The notes: generated by a model from the sequence alone, not told the origin. Positions 33,395 to 44,478 are shown, counted from the first letter of the stretch. The stretch is 64,000 nucleotides of DNA from Ailurus styani (GCA_002007465.1 LNAC01000232.1:2298934-2362933); one strand, 5' to 3'. Numbers and translations: made by a program.

Positions 33395-36300
33395 TCGCCA
33401 ACTCTCTGCCCCTCCTCCATCCCCAGGGTCTTAGGAGGCCAGGGGATAGAAAGATAAAGGGGAGTGGGTGCCTGCTGGGTGCCTCCCACCAGATAACCAG
33501 TTGGGCCTTCTGCCTCCCCCACCAACTGCTGCTCCCTTATCAGCCCAGCCCCCTCCCCCACACCCACCATGGGTCTAGTATTGTCTCCAAACCAGAAACC
33601 CAAAGGCTCAACCTCCTTTCATTTCTGAGACTTCCAGTGGGAAGGGAGACAGACAGGCCTCCAATGGATTCCACCACTCTACTTACAAACCTAGGCCTGG
33701 GAAGGAACCTAGGCTCCAGGGGGCTCTGTCTAGGAGGCAAGTGGTAACTAGACAGAGGTCTCTGCACATGTGTCCCCTATCCACCTCAGTGAGCAGCACC
33801 CTATGTCTGGTGTACTAGTTCCTGAAGTATTACATTCATAGTTGGGTATAAACCAGGTACCCCTGCAATCCTATCTTCCCCCTCTCAACCAGACAGGAGG
33901 GGAAACTGAGGCACAGCAACAAAGGTCCTAGCCCCTAGGTGCTTCCTGGCATTCCCAGAACTTGATTACATTTGGAAGCGTAACCATATTGGCTATATCT
34001 AAGCCCACTCCCCATATGAGATACAAAATCTATTTTGTTCCTTGGGGGAAGAGACAAAAGAAGACCCTGTGCCAACATGCATCATTTAATTATCTCTCCA
34101 GGGCCCCCTCCTCACAATATGGGCAAAAGGAGGGTCCCAGAGGGGCCTACACTACACAGTTCCTGAAGGTGCCAAGACTCAGAGCCTGTGTGTGTCTGCA
34201 CACGCGTGTGCCTCATCCTGCCTAGCAGGCTTCCACCCTCAGCTCGCCCTGACATGCCTACCAAGAGCTGGAACCCAGCAGCCCCAGGCAGGATCAGGGT
34301 GCCTGCAACAGGCCCTTGCCTGGTGCATGATCTCTCACAGGCCACATCCACATGCTCCCAGCACAGCACACAGCCTTCACATGCCCGTCTGGACTGAATG
34401 AGGAGCCTGTATCCTTAGGAAGGAGACAGTCCTCCTCCCCCTTCCCCCCGCCAGTCCCAAGTCTCCCCACTCCGTAGATGTGTAGACTAAGGCCACATAG
34501 GAAGCCCCAGCTTCCAGAGCCTACCAAAGGCCAGGTCTGGCCAATGAACCCAAGAGTCTAGATTATGAGACCCGGCCCTTGCCCCCTACCTAGGCCATCC
34601 TTTCCCCCAAAACCATCACTGCTCCTGCCCCACAGTTTCAGGGCTACTTGAAGAAATGTGTCAGCTCGAGACTCTCAGGAGAAGAGAGGCAGGCAGCAGA
34701 TCTGGGTTCCTCTCTAATTCTGAGAAAAGTTTCAGAGCTTCAATTTCTCTCGCCAGAGACCTGGCAGACATTGCCTGGGGCTGGGTAACAGTTCTGAAGA
34801 GCTAAAGCCCAAAGCTCTGAGGCCTCTATTTACACCTCCAGTGAATGGACACAAACAAACTCAGCATCTCTTCAGAGCCATAGCAACTCCCAGTAGCCCC
34901 AGCACAAGGGCTTGGGAGTGAGAAGAGAAGGGGAGGGAACATCACCCAGACCATCTGTCCCTGTTGCTGCCTGGCCCCAGCAGCAGGGGTAGAGGGAGCA
35001 AAGTGGGGGTGGGGGTGAAGGAGATGTGTCATCAGCCTTGGAGTCAGACACAGCCCCCACACACACAACCTCCAGCAATCTGGGAGCCCTTAGGAGGAGG
35101 AAGAAGAGAGGAAGAGCCCAGAACTAGTAAAGTTTTCTCAGGATGGAAGCTGCATCCTGGGGCTGAGGGGGGCACCGCCAGCTGGGCATTTCCATGGTAA
35201 CCAGCCTGACCTAAGGGCAGGCCCCCTCCCTTTGGGGGCTGACCATAGGTCAGCAGGCCTGAGAGCCCTGCCCTCTCTGAGCTGGGGCACCTCTCCCCCT
35301 GCTAGCATACCAGGCCGGGGCCAGACCCAGGATCTTCCACCCACCCCCAACAGGCTTGCAGCGCGCCCAGACTTACCTGGGAGAACTGAGGGGGCCAGGA
35401 GAGGTGCAGGGAGCGGCTGGAAGCCCAGAGGGGCCTTGGCAGGGGTGAGGACCGAGGGGGCCAACTTCAGCCGCTCATGTCCCGAGTGGGACAGGCAGGC
35501 CTGGCTGGGAGCTCCACTCCGCGGGCCGCACAAAGACTCGCACGCGCAGCCTCGGCCCGCCCCGCGGCGGCCACAGCCCCGGGGGAAAGTTACAATGGCC
35601 ACTGGGCCGGGGGCTGGGGGCCAGGGGGCCGGCCTGGGGGGCGAGGGGCCGCGGGGAGTCCGGAGCCTTCTTTGTTTGCAAGGTTTCCCTCAACAATGGC
35701 TGCTCCGCTCTTTCCTCTCTCCTCCTCCTCCTCCTCGGCTCTCCCCGCCGCCGCCTCTCGCTGCCTCTGCCTCCAAGCAGCCCGCCCGCCCTCCCCAGGC
35801 CAGCAGGCCCCTCCGCCGGGGCACCAGGAGAGGCAGGGCCCGGCACTCACACTCACTCACACTTGCACACGCACAGACACACGCAGCGCCCGCCGGCTCC
35901 CTTCCTTTTCTTCCTTTCTATCCCTCCCTCCCCGCTCGCTCTCGCTCTCCGATCTCCGATCTCCGAGCCTCTCTCAGAATGAGGCCCCAGGGCGGGCGGA
36001 GGGTGGAGCTGCCCCCACCGGCCCCGCCCCCTCCCTGCGAGCAAAGAGGAAGAGGGAGAGAGGGAGGGAGGGAGAGACGGAGGCAGGCAGGGAGGACTGC
36101 TGAGAAAAACAAAGAGAGACAGAGACCGAGAGAGACGAGAGGGAGAGATGGAGACAGAACAGATTGCGCCTGGAGAGACCAGGGAGGGGAGGTGTGTGGG
36201 GCCAGGAACTGAAATGCCCCCAACCCCTAGCCTCAAGCCTGGTCCTCAGCGGGGAGCAGGCCACCCAGAGCCACTGGCAGGGATGGAGAAGGGTGTTCTC

Positions 36301-36828
36301 CTCTTTGAAGACTCCCACTATCTTCAAACTGCCTTCCCAAATCTCTCTTCCTCTCCCCTGTGATCTCTCAGGTTGGAAGGCTGGACGGAGCTGCGGCCCT
36401 GGGCTTTGGCCCCTGGTGAAATCCCAGAGCAGCTGGGGGGAGCCTCTAGGGGGTTATTTTTGAGAGACACACTCTGCTTCAGCGGGTAAACAGTGACTGG
36501 AGTGGAGGGAGGAGGACACTCCAGGCTCCCTCTCCCCAATCTAGCTAAGTTTCTAACCCTCTTTCCTAACCCCCACAACCAGAGTCTCATGGGTGCAAGG
36601 GAAAGAGGCACTGTCGCAGCTAGGGAAGGCCAATCTGCCCACCCAAGGGTCCCCAGAAAGGACCTAGTGTGCTGCTGAGTCTTCCCCCCATCCCAGGGCA
36701 AAAATGGTATGTGGTTACTGAAGTAGGGCCTGCTTTCTAATGCAAGGGGGAAATCCCAAGACAGGATGTGTTTCTAAAACTTGGGTAGTGGTCCAGGCCC
36801 TACTACCTGGACAGATAGGAAAAAGGAA

Positions 36829-36863
<35 letters not shown>

Positions 36864-39791
36864 TGCAGCCATACAGACCTCCTACCGCTTTGCAATTTGA
36901 GTGTCTGCTCCTTATTCCCTGTCCCCTGCCCCCACCACATTCACACAGCCCCACGGCAAGATTTCACATGATATACACCCTGGTTGACTTGCAGTAATAA
37001 TGCACCTGGCTCTGTGAACATCCTCCACACATGAATAACACATCTTCCTTTCACATAAATCAGAACCTGATACACACTTCAACCTGCGACATACCTCAAA
37101 TGCTAAATAAACCCAAACCCAGGACATACACATACATATACGTAGTCTATGACAGCCCTGACTTCTGTACACACTGGGACCTGTGACACATGCCCTCTGA
37201 CCCCAACACACACACCCAAACTGCATTATACCCCCAGAACCTGTGACAGACTATTACGTACACACTCTGACTGTTTGTTACCCAGGGACTTACCCCATAA
37301 ACCACCCTCCCTGAAACCTGCATAGCATCCTCCATCATGTTCTGACCACAGGATATGCTCCAGCTTTCACAAACATATTGAAATCTATGACGTTCGGCCA
37401 GACCCTGCAACATACTGCCTACCACCAGGAACTGAAATAGTCCATTGACTCCTAAATTAACAGCCCAACTCTGAGATGACCACCTTCTCCCCTACTGACA
37501 GAGCAATTCTTGTCATTTGTTTCATGCCTTTAAACTTCCCAAAGTGCATTCATAGACAGTACCGCAAGAGATCCTTACTGAATACAGGGCCAAATATGAT
37601 GCTAACTTGAACAGGTTACAGTGAGACAGGAGGGCCTGAACTGGAACCTTGGACTTCTAACCCCACTCATACAAGCCCAGCCCTGGGGCATGGCAGCCAT
37701 TCCTGTTCCCTTCCCCCTCCAAGGAATGGCCACTCCAGGCAGGCTCCAAATGACTGTCTACATGAGGAAGAGGGACGGGTGTGTGCTCTGGCTTCTGCCC
37801 CCAGTTTAGAGCTCAGAACCCCCATCCAGTTTGTCTCCTCAAATTTCAGAAAGAAAGGCCCCTAAATACCAAGATGTATCAGGACTCTGGCCCATCACTC
37901 AAAAAGGGGCCCTGCTCCTGGTTCCTTCTCTAGCAAGTCTGCTCCTCTCTCAGTTCTGACTTAATTCCCCCACTTGTACAGGAGCAGAAGAGGTCCAGCT
38001 AAAGAAACAAGTCGGAGTTAGAAGGCCCTAAAATTGGTGGTGCAGGGAGTGGGGGTGTGCAGTGGGCAGAAAGCAGAGAGCAGCAAAGAATGACAAAGGT
38101 GATGAAGGAGAGAAGAGTACCCATCCTGGAGGTGGAACTCTGAAGGGCACCAGTCTGTCCCAACCCACAGGATAAGGTACCAGCACTGCCCCCTGCCCGG
38201 GCCCCTGGGGCTCCCTGACCCGGGCCTCCAGTGTGCCTGCCCCCCTTCCTTTGTCTGTGCCCGGCCTCCCGTTGGCCTGGCGCTCTGCCATCCTCCTCTC
38301 CTGGCTCCCAGCCGCCACCACTGCTGCCTCCTCCCCTCCCCCTCCTCCTCCCTGCCTTAACCCTTCTGAGCCACATGCTGCCCCAGACAGGCCCGGGCTC
38401 CCTCAGCAACCTGCCCTGCCCCGGTGATGCCCGTTAGCAGAGGTTCTCCCTGCTCCTGACCAAGGCTTCAGAAGCTATTACCTACCCCAGAAGCACTATG
38501 GGAGCTGGGGCGGAGGGGGCGGAACGGGTGTGTATGTGTGTATCTTGTGGTGTTTCCTTCCGCGTTTGCATGTGTGTGGGTCTGCCTGTGCTCTGGCTTC
38601 CCTCAGTCACATGTGTGGGGCATGTGCTGTCTCTGCTGGGCTGGGGGAGGAGGAGGAGCCGGGAGACAGCAGAGCACAAAGGAGAGACTCAGACAGGCAG
38701 GCAGGCAGCAGGCAGGCGGCCTGCCAGGGCGCCTGGGCCCCCACCCCAGGCCTGCTCAAGTTGGGGGGGTGGGGTGGGGAGTGGGGGGGGGTATCTGGGC
38801 TTGGGCTGTACACGTTGCCATGATGCCCTTGTGTTCAACCATGTGTTCCCACCCATCCATACAAGACAAGACCGGTCCCCTCCCTTACTCCAACTCCTAC
38901 CATTCCCCTCCCCTGGCGACTCTGAGGCCCTTCCCCATTTGGTTCTCCTTGAAGTCTAAGCTCCATCCACTCTCTGTGGTATCAATCCAAAAAGACGTTT
39001 TCAAATTCAGGGGAAAAAAAAACAAAACTCCCCACTCTTAGCCATCTTTTGCCCCCCTTTCCTCCAGCCATGTCACCTAGACACACAAAAGGAACATATC
39101 TTTTGGGGCACTGACTGAAGCTGTCTCCCCACTCACACACACCCCTGTGCATGGGTCCTTTTCCCATCCCCATGCTGCTCCCAAGGAAAGTGAGGGGGAA
39201 ACTTTCTCCTACCTCCTACTGGACCCAGGCACCCTGCCTCAACTTCAGGACCAACCTCTCATCTACCCCTAGCTTACAACCCTTCCATACCCACCTCCTA
39301 CCCACTATTTTAGAAACGAAGAATCAAAATTTAAGACTCAGCCCTCTAGCTTGTTCAGAGCCTTAGTTTCTGCTAAGTTCATGTGTCGTGATGGAGGACG
39401 AAGGCCATGGGGAGGACTCAAAAGTGTGGATGCATCTGAATGGGTACCCAGCATAGGGCAATTATAAAGAAAATACACATATAAACATGCACACCAAGCT
39501 GGTAGGAGGAGGATGATGGGGCCAGGCAGGATTCCAGCTTGGCGAGCTCTTCCCTTTCCTCCTCTCCCTCATCCTCTGCAGCAGGAGCCAGGGGTTCCCA
39601 TACCCGGATATTCCAGGATCCTCAGGATCACTCTACTAGTCCTCCCTCCCTTAAGGGCCCCATGCCCCTTAAATGTCAGCTTCAGCAGGCACTTTCAATG
39701 TGTGCCCAGCCCAGCTTGGCCTGTGTCACATGATTTTCAAGGAAGCTTCCGCACTGGCAGCTCCCCTTGGGGACTGTGTGTATATGTTTGC

Positions 39792-39835
<44 letters not shown>

Positions 39836-40927
39836 TGGGGGTTCAGCTGTGGAGTATGGGGCTCCCAGAGAACGGGGCATGTGGAGAAGCTAAGGATCCA
39901 AACCAGGCTAGATTCTGGGGCACCTGACTTTCAGAAGAAAGCAAACTCCAGCCTGGGGCAAGAGGAGGTCCTGCACATAATTCAAAAACCCAGAGCCCAG
40001 ATAAGGAGGACAGTGTTCTGAGGCCCTCTGAGGACCACCTCTCCAGTCACATAGCTTCTCTCTTTTCTCCTGGCAGTGAGGCAGAGCCTTCCCCCTCCGC
40101 AAGAAAGAACTCAGAGCCAGGCTGTCACTAGCAAGTGTTTTGGGGAGAGAGGGATCTGGGCCTGAGTCCTCTCCCAAGTTCTCACTTTGGGGTCAAATAT
40201 TGCTCCCCTGAACCTGACTCCCAGAAATCACCTATTTCCTAACTTGTTTGCAGCTGCCACATTCCCCCTCCCACTAGGGTGGAGATACCAGACCCCGAGG
40301 GCCCAATTATCTGCCCCCCCCCAGAGTACCTCCTGTCCCTCAGGAGGACTAACCTTCCCTGGCAACAGGCAGGAAAATTTGGAGGGGGGGGCAAGATGGG
40401 CCCCAACCAACTCCCCCCCCAAACACAGTCCTCAGAAACAGCCTGGAGGGGGGAGTATCAAGGAAAAGTAAGAAGGAATAGGCAGCAGGGAAGGGGGGGC
40501 AACCCAAACCAGCCAATCACAACTCTGTGATGACCTGGGGGGGGGGTCAAAAGTCCAGACTCACTTCTGATTGGTTAACACCCTGGAATTCTGGGAATTT
40601 CAGCCCCCCAAGCCCCTCCTCAATTAGCGTCCCCCACCAAAACACACACATACACACCCACACACCCCCACCTCCCGCCAGACACACAGACTACCCCCTA
40701 GCACCCCCTCCCCTGCCTCTGGGCTGCTGCGCATTTGCATTTGAGAGCCCTCCCCCGGACTAAGGCCCCACACACCCCCCACAGCCCCCGACCTCCGCCA
40801 TGCCATCGACGCCCCCCACACAAGTTCTCGCCAAACAAGGGGTGAGGGATCCGTCGGGAGGGCTTGGGAGGGAGGGGCCGGGTGGCCGCGCGCCCCACTC
40901 ACCAGGACAGGCACAGCCCACTGACAT
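29271..40927 (-). CDS. LDB1: LIM domain-binding protein 1, complete 411-aa CDS in 11 coding exons
   Basis: LDB1 (CLIM2/NLI) is the nuclear scaffold that self-associates and binds LIM domains of LHX, ISL and LMO proteins, bridging enhancers to promoters in development and erythropoiesis. Joining complement 40903-40927, 32658-32760, 32492-32536, 32303-32378, 32045-32147, 31700-31872, 31093-31215, 30770-30853, 30551-30674, 30202-30350 and 29271-29501 keeps one frame and gives 411 codons plus stop, the length I recall for the long human isoform. Every junction has GT donor and AG acceptor. Residues about 56-285 are the dimerisation/LCCD region. KRRKRK at 295-300 fits the nuclear signal. The LIM-interaction domain is 336-375 (starts DVMVVGEPTL). 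Met37 (MLDRDVG) can start the 375-aa isoform. The protein looks almost unchanged from human. Confidence 0.98.
30202..30350 (-). CDS. LDB1: LDB1 coding exon 10 (nuclear localisation signal)
   Basis: Acceptor cctggcacag, donor CCT|gtaagc. Residues 287-335 with KRRKRK and a Ser/Gly/Asn-rich linker containing NNSNSKKK. Phase 2 start completes Ala286. Confidence 0.97.
30551..30674 (-). CDS. LDB1: LDB1 coding exon 9
   Basis: Acceptor cccctcag, donor G|gtgagtgcc. Residues 245-285, LCVILEPMQELMSRHK to KWQRMVAPP, the last part of the conserved dimerisation/LCCD core. Confidence 0.97.
30770..30853 (-). CDS. LDB1: LDB1 coding exon 8
   Basis: 84 bp, 28 residues 217-244 (AQDPQMLDQL to LNYLR). Acceptor cacctag, donor CGA|gtgagt. 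Confidence 0.97.
31093..31215 (-). CDS. LDB1: LDB1 coding exon 7
   Basis: 123 bp, residues 176-216 (VCVEGRLYLEFMFDD to ILAMH). Acceptor gtctccag, donor CAT|gtgagt. Confidence 0.97.
31700..31872 (-). CDS. LDB1: LDB1 coding exon 6
   Basis: 173 bp, residues 119-175 (IGRTLIPRYFRSIFEGG to GKPMFTQ). Acceptor ctctacag, donor CAG|gtcagc. The G+2 Y+3 C donor is weaker than its neighbours. Confidence 0.97.
32045..32147 (-). CDS. LDB1: LDB1 coding exon 5
   Basis: 103 bp, residues 84-117 plus the first base of Thr118 (ECDNLWWDAFTTEFF to DGPKRY). Acceptor gctccttag lies just below a long CA tract; donor A|gtgagt. Confidence 0.97.
32179..32234. repeat. (TG)n/(CA)n microsatellite in LDB1 intron 4
   Basis: About 27 uninterrupted TG units on the plus strand, CA in the LDB1 transcript. 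It fills roughly a third of a 155-bp intron. Confidence 0.95.
32303..32378 (-). CDS. LDB1: LDB1 coding exon 4
   Basis: 76 bp, residues 59-83 (RHTPYGNQTDYRIFELN to QNWTE). Acceptor tcccccag, donor GAG|gtatgg. Confidence 0.97.
32492..32536 (-). CDS. LDB1: LDB1 coding exon 3
   Basis: 45-bp microexon-like exon, residues 44-57 (PTPMYPPTYLEPGI). Acceptor ttatacag, donor GG|gtaagt. Phase 2 on both sides. Confidence 0.96.
32658..32760 (-). CDS. LDB1: LDB1 coding exon 2 (holds the alternative start Met37)
   Basis: 103 bp, residues 10-42 (CSSKSFKLYSPKEPP to MLDRDV). Acceptor ccttctag, donor GG|gtgagt. Met37 starts the short isoform when an upstream first exon has no in-frame ATG. Confidence 0.97.
33085..33270 (+). 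repeat. MIR element in LDB1 intron 1
   Basis: ccccattttacagatgagac, agaggacttgccaaaatcat, aaagctagtgatggcagagc: a clear MIR core on the plus strand, so antisense to LDB1. Confidence 0.85.
33322..33391. repeat. Compound (GT)n(GA)n microsatellite
   Basis: About 18 GT units run straight into about 16 GA units, in LDB1 intron 1. Confidence 0.95.
33392..35376. other. LDB1 intron 1, 3' part
   Basis: SINE-free intronic sequence between exon 2 and the candidate alternative first exon. No conserved element can be named by eye. Confidence 0.5.
35377..36050 (-). promoter_or_regulatory. LDB1: Candidate alternative LDB1 first exon and CpG-rich promoter
   Basis: A minus-strand donor CCCAG|gtaagt ends at 35377. 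Upstream in gene direction (35377-about 36000) the sequence is CpG-dense, with CCGCCGCC, GGCGGCC and several GC boxes. Human LDB1 has a 375-aa isoform started from another first exon, and this site fits that role. The frame runs in phase into exon 2 but, from the upstream stop, shows only a GTG and no ATG, so translation should begin at Met37 in exon 2. The transcription start is unknown. Confidence 0.55.
36829..36856. repeat. (CA)14 microsatellite
   Basis: Perfect CA run in LDB1 intron 1. Confidence 0.95.
36960..37430. repeat. Degenerate CA-rich tandem repeat
   Basis: Phrases of the type aacctgtgacacac recur (about 37067, 37081, 37176, 37240, 37315, 37402) with spacing of 15-90 bp, like an old decayed minisatellite. 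Confidence 0.4.
37431..39794. other. LDB1 intron 1, middle part
   Basis: No can-SINE. Mixed GC-rich and pyrimidine-rich sequence; open frames are by-products of GC content. Confidence 0.5.
39795..39833. repeat. (GT)n microsatellite
   Basis: GT run with one GC interruption at its start. Confidence 0.95.
40505..40745. promoter_or_regulatory. CCAAT/octamer motif cluster at the 5' end of LDB1 intron 1
   Basis: agccaatcac at 40511-40520 and an inverted CCAAT (gattggttaac, about 40569-40579) lie about 55 bp apart. A perfect octamer atttgcat is at 40733-40740. All sit within 420 bp downstream of the LDB1 start exon. NF-Y and POU factors bind such motifs; activity here is inference. Confidence 0.4.
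40903..40927 (-). CDS. LDB1: LDB1 coding exon 1 (start codon)
   Basis: Minus-strand ATGTCAGTGGGCTGTGCCTG, encoding MSVGCACP plus the first base of Gly9, then donor G|gtgagt. The 25-bp coding part continues into a 5' UTR that enters the gap at 40964. The ATG context gtgaagATGT is moderate, with A at -3 absent but G nearby. Confidence 0.95.
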
Positions 40928-40963
40928 CTTCACATCGCCCGCCGCTGGGGGCCCAGCCGAGTC

Positions 40964-41215
40964 NNNNNNNNNNNNNNNNNNNNNNNNNNNNNNNNNNNNN
41001 NNNNNNNNNNNNNNNNNNNNNNNNNNNNNNNNNNNNNNNNNNNNNNNNNNNNNNNNNNNNNNNNNNNNNNNNNNNNNNNNNNNNNNNNNNNNNNNNNNNN
41101 NNNNNNNNNNNNNNNNNNNNNNNNNNNNNNNNNNNNNNNNNNNNNNNNNNNNNNNNNNNNNNNNNNNNNNNNNNNNNNNNNNNNNNNNNNNNNNNNNNNN
41201 NNNNNNNNNNNNNNN
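40964..41215. other. Assembly gap (252 N) in the LDB1 5' UTR/promoter
   Basis: Flanked by GC-rich DNA on both sides, typical of sequence lost to high GC. Confidence 0.99.
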
Positions 41216-41900
41216 CGCCGCCCGCGGCCCCGCTGCCCTCGCCGCCGGCCCGGCCCGGCCTCGGCCCGGTGCTGGCGGCCCCTGGCTGCAGCGAGGGGCC
41301 TGTCAGGCGCGGAGCAGACAGGAAGGAAGCCAGGCAGGAAGGCGAGCTGCCTCTGCGTGTGTGCGCGCGGGTGTGCGGCTCCGGAGTGTGTGTCCGTGTG
41401 TGCGCGTGTGCGTGTGCGTGTCTGTGCGCTCCCGCCGCCCTCCGCGCCGCCAACGCCGCCGCCGCTCGCCCCCTCTCCCTCCCGCGTTCGCTCGCGCTCT
41501 CGCTGTCGTAGGCGCCCGCTCCCCAGCCCTAGCCGGGCTGGGCCGGGCTTTATTAATATGCTAATTGCCTGCTAGTGGGAGGGGAGAGCCGTGTCAAAGT
41601 GACCCGGGCGAGCGCGCAGCGAGCGACGCCGTGCGTGCGCCGCGCGGCGGGCGGGCGGCGAGGGGCCGGGAGCGTTCGGGGAACGGCATGCATGTGACGC
41701 AGCTTTTAAAAAAGGAGACGGACGCAGAGACCCCAGAGGGGAAGGGCGGGGGGGGAAATAAGAGGCGAAGCCTCACACTCGGTGTCGGTCCTCCGGGTGC
41801 CGCCGAGTTGGGAGCGTAGCTGAGCCGGAGCGGGAGTCGGGACTCGGGGAGGCGGAGCCGGGGTGGGCCGTGAGGTGTAGCTCTCCCCTCTCCCCTCTCC
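41216..41900 (-). promoter_or_regulatory. LDB1: LDB1 main CpG-island promoter
   Basis: Dense CpG (gccgccgcccgcgg, cggcccggcc, gcgcgcagcgagcg) directly upstream of the LDB1 start exon. It contains an AT island at 41549-41570 (tttattaatatgctaattgc), which on the minus strand offers a TATA-like ttaataaag and TAAT homeodomain cores. The transcription start is probably between here and the gap. Confidence 0.7.
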
Positions 41901-43824
41901 CCTCCACCTCGGCCGCGCTCTGGGAGGGGAAAGGGACTGCCGCTACCCCCTCTCCCCCGCTCACGCTCTCTGAGACCCCAGTCTTATTCTGGAAGGCCTT
42001 TAAATCCCATCCCCTCCCCCTCCACCCCGACCTGGGTGGGGAAAGCACTATCCTAATTCCTGTAGCAACCCAACTCACCTCCTCCCTAAATTACCCACCC
42101 CTCCCTTGCCTGCTAAACCAGTTAGGACTAGAGCCAAAAGGGTTAATTAAGTGGGGTCCCCGCCTTCCCCCGCCTGAGGGCTGAGATCTGCATTTTGCTG
42201 GGGGGAAGGGGGGCAGTGGAATGACCGCCAGGTTGGACTGGGGAGGGGGTAATCCGCAGGCCTGCCTTCCCCCTTGCGGGCTCTGACTCATCAGTCAAGA
42301 CACTCTTTCCTCCCTTCCCCCTTTCTCCATCCAGTCTCAGCCTCCCCCCACTCCCCCCTCGCCTGCAAGCTGCTCTCCTCTGAGGGCCTCGAGACTGGGG
42401 AGAACAGGAAGCAGACCCCTCCAGTGCCCCCTACCCATAGGGGCTGAGGCATTTGGGGGGGGGGATGAAAATCTGCACGGTCAAGTGTAAGGAAGACTTC
42501 TTCCCCAGGGAGGAGCCTCCCAACCTTCAGGCACTCCTCAAGGACTCCCCAGCCCAGCCTTAGGAAGGGGGGGCTCCATCTCCATCTCTTCCCAAAAGCC
42601 CAGCCTTAGCTGCCTCATAAACAGGAAATACCTATTAGCAGGGAAGAGGGAGGGGAAGGGAGCTGTCTGGAAGAGAGAGCTGGCCCTAGCCCTTCTGGGG
42701 GGTTCCCCAGCTGCCAGTTTAAGCTTTAAGGTGGGCTCCAGGAGTAGACACTGGAGACCTGGGCTGGTGTCCCCTCTCTAGGGCATCTGGCCCAGACTAG
42801 GTAGGGTATCCTTCTCCCCTTTGTTACTTGGGGGAGGGAGTGCTTGATTGCCCCCACTCCTGCCCAGAGTCTGCACAGCTGGCTTGACTAGCTGGGGGAA
42901 GGTTGCAGATGTGGAGGTTCAAGTGTTTATGAGACCCCTTTTCTCCACCTTTGTTTTTGCTGAGGGAGCTGGGGATTGAAAAGAGGGCCTGCTTAGAGAG
43001 GCAGACCCCCTCCATATGCTTAGGAGAGGGTGGGGGAGGGGAGCTGTGAGCACAGTCACACTCCGAACTCCAGCATTCCCATCCACCTTGTGGATTCCCC
43101 CACCCCAGGGGTTGGATGGGAGGGGGGAGCTGCAGAGACGTGACTGAAGCCATCCATACTTACGCAGGTATTTCTATGGCAGCATCCCCTGCCTGTATCT
43201 ATCTCCTCCTCACATTCCCCCAGGCAGAGGTCAGCACTAGAGGGAGTAAGGGGAATCTAAAGCAACAAAACCCACGCCTGGAATTTGGGATACCTAGGTT
43301 TGAATTCCAGCTTTGCGCCTCATTAGAGCAAATGACTTGAGACAACTGAGTTCCCTACTCTGAGCTCTGGCCTTACCCTCTGTAATGGGTACCTGCATCT
43401 TGGTGAGAATCCATAGATAAGGTATGCCCAGTCACCTAGCCTGATGCCTGCCATGTAGTCAGTTCTCAATATACTTTAGCTCTTTTCTGCTTTCCGTGAG
43501 GTTATCTCTTATTTCTGGAGTGTCGGGTGGGCTGGATTGGACTGGAGGATTAGAGATAGTGTGGAGGAGAGGGGACTGCTTGCTTTGAACCCTTTCTTTC
43601 TCTACTGTCCACGATGTTGCCTTCCCCCAATCCTGTGACCACTTACCCCTGAGGCCACTCATTCCAAACAACTAGCTTGGCTAGATTCCATGGTGATCAC
43701 CAATCAGCTGGGTGGACAAAGGGGCTTGCAACCCACCTGATTGGGACTTTGCCTCCTCTGACTGAATCTGAAGTTCCCTTCTAGATTACACATATGGAAG
43801 TTGGAAGTCAAGGAAGAAGAAAAA
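41901..43824. other. LDB1 upstream intergenic sequence
   Basis: No can-SINE and no exon recognised. G/C-homopurine runs are common at 42180-42480. Confidence 0.5.
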
Positions 43825-44270
43825 AATGTGTTGAGCACACAGTATGTACCACGCACTGTGCTAGGAGTTTCATACCTGAGATCCCATTTACTTTTCCTAA
43901 TGACCTTAGGAGGAAGATGTTATTATCTCCACTGCACGAGCAAGAAAACTGAGTTTCAGAGAGATTAGTAAATTTGAACTTGTCTGTAAAACATTCTTCT
44001 CCTTCTTGCCTACTAATTAGTTGATACCTCCTTTAAACCTCACTTTCAAGCTTTACCTTCCCCTGGGAAGGAACCCCTCCCACCCCAGCTGATCTAGTGG
44101 CCCTGTTTTCTTTAAGGAAATATCATCTCAGTGCTGTTGAATGGGTGGTTAAGGTAAATGGTTTAAGTCCTTGAGGAAGCAGACTTACAGAGGTTAAATA
44201 TCTTCCCCAAGATCACACAGCTAACAAGTACTCAAGCCAGTACTCTTCTTCCTGCCTTACTTCTAGTTAT
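43825..44270 (+). repeat. MIR fragments
   Basis: gtgttgagcacacagtatgt, ttattatctccactgcacga, aaaactgagtttcagagaga (43825-44000), and a second piece with gatcacacagctaacaagta (44185-44270). Confidence 0.7.
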
Positions 44271-44478
44271 GGACCGGACCTGGGGGAGGAGAGGACACCT
44301 TGGTAGCAGTTTTCAGAATTGTGGTACAGGCAAAAATGGGAAGTTAACAGCTGCCTGGCAGGTGGACCTGGGGTGCGGTAGGGAGGCAGTGAGCCTATGT
44401 GGAAGGTCTTTAATATAATGACACGTCCAGGAGGATGGCAACCTTAGCAGATTGGGATGGATGGATATGAGCACCTCG

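Noticed and set aside
35232..36212. 326-codon plus-strand open frame
   Set aside because: It lies in a CpG island on the strand opposite LDB1. Arg/Pro/Ser-rich low-complexity composition and no family resemblance point to a GC-driven by-product.
38727..38742. gggcgcctgggc resembling a SINE head
   Set aside because: Only about 12 bp match and no SINE body or tail follows; chance in GC-rich DNA.
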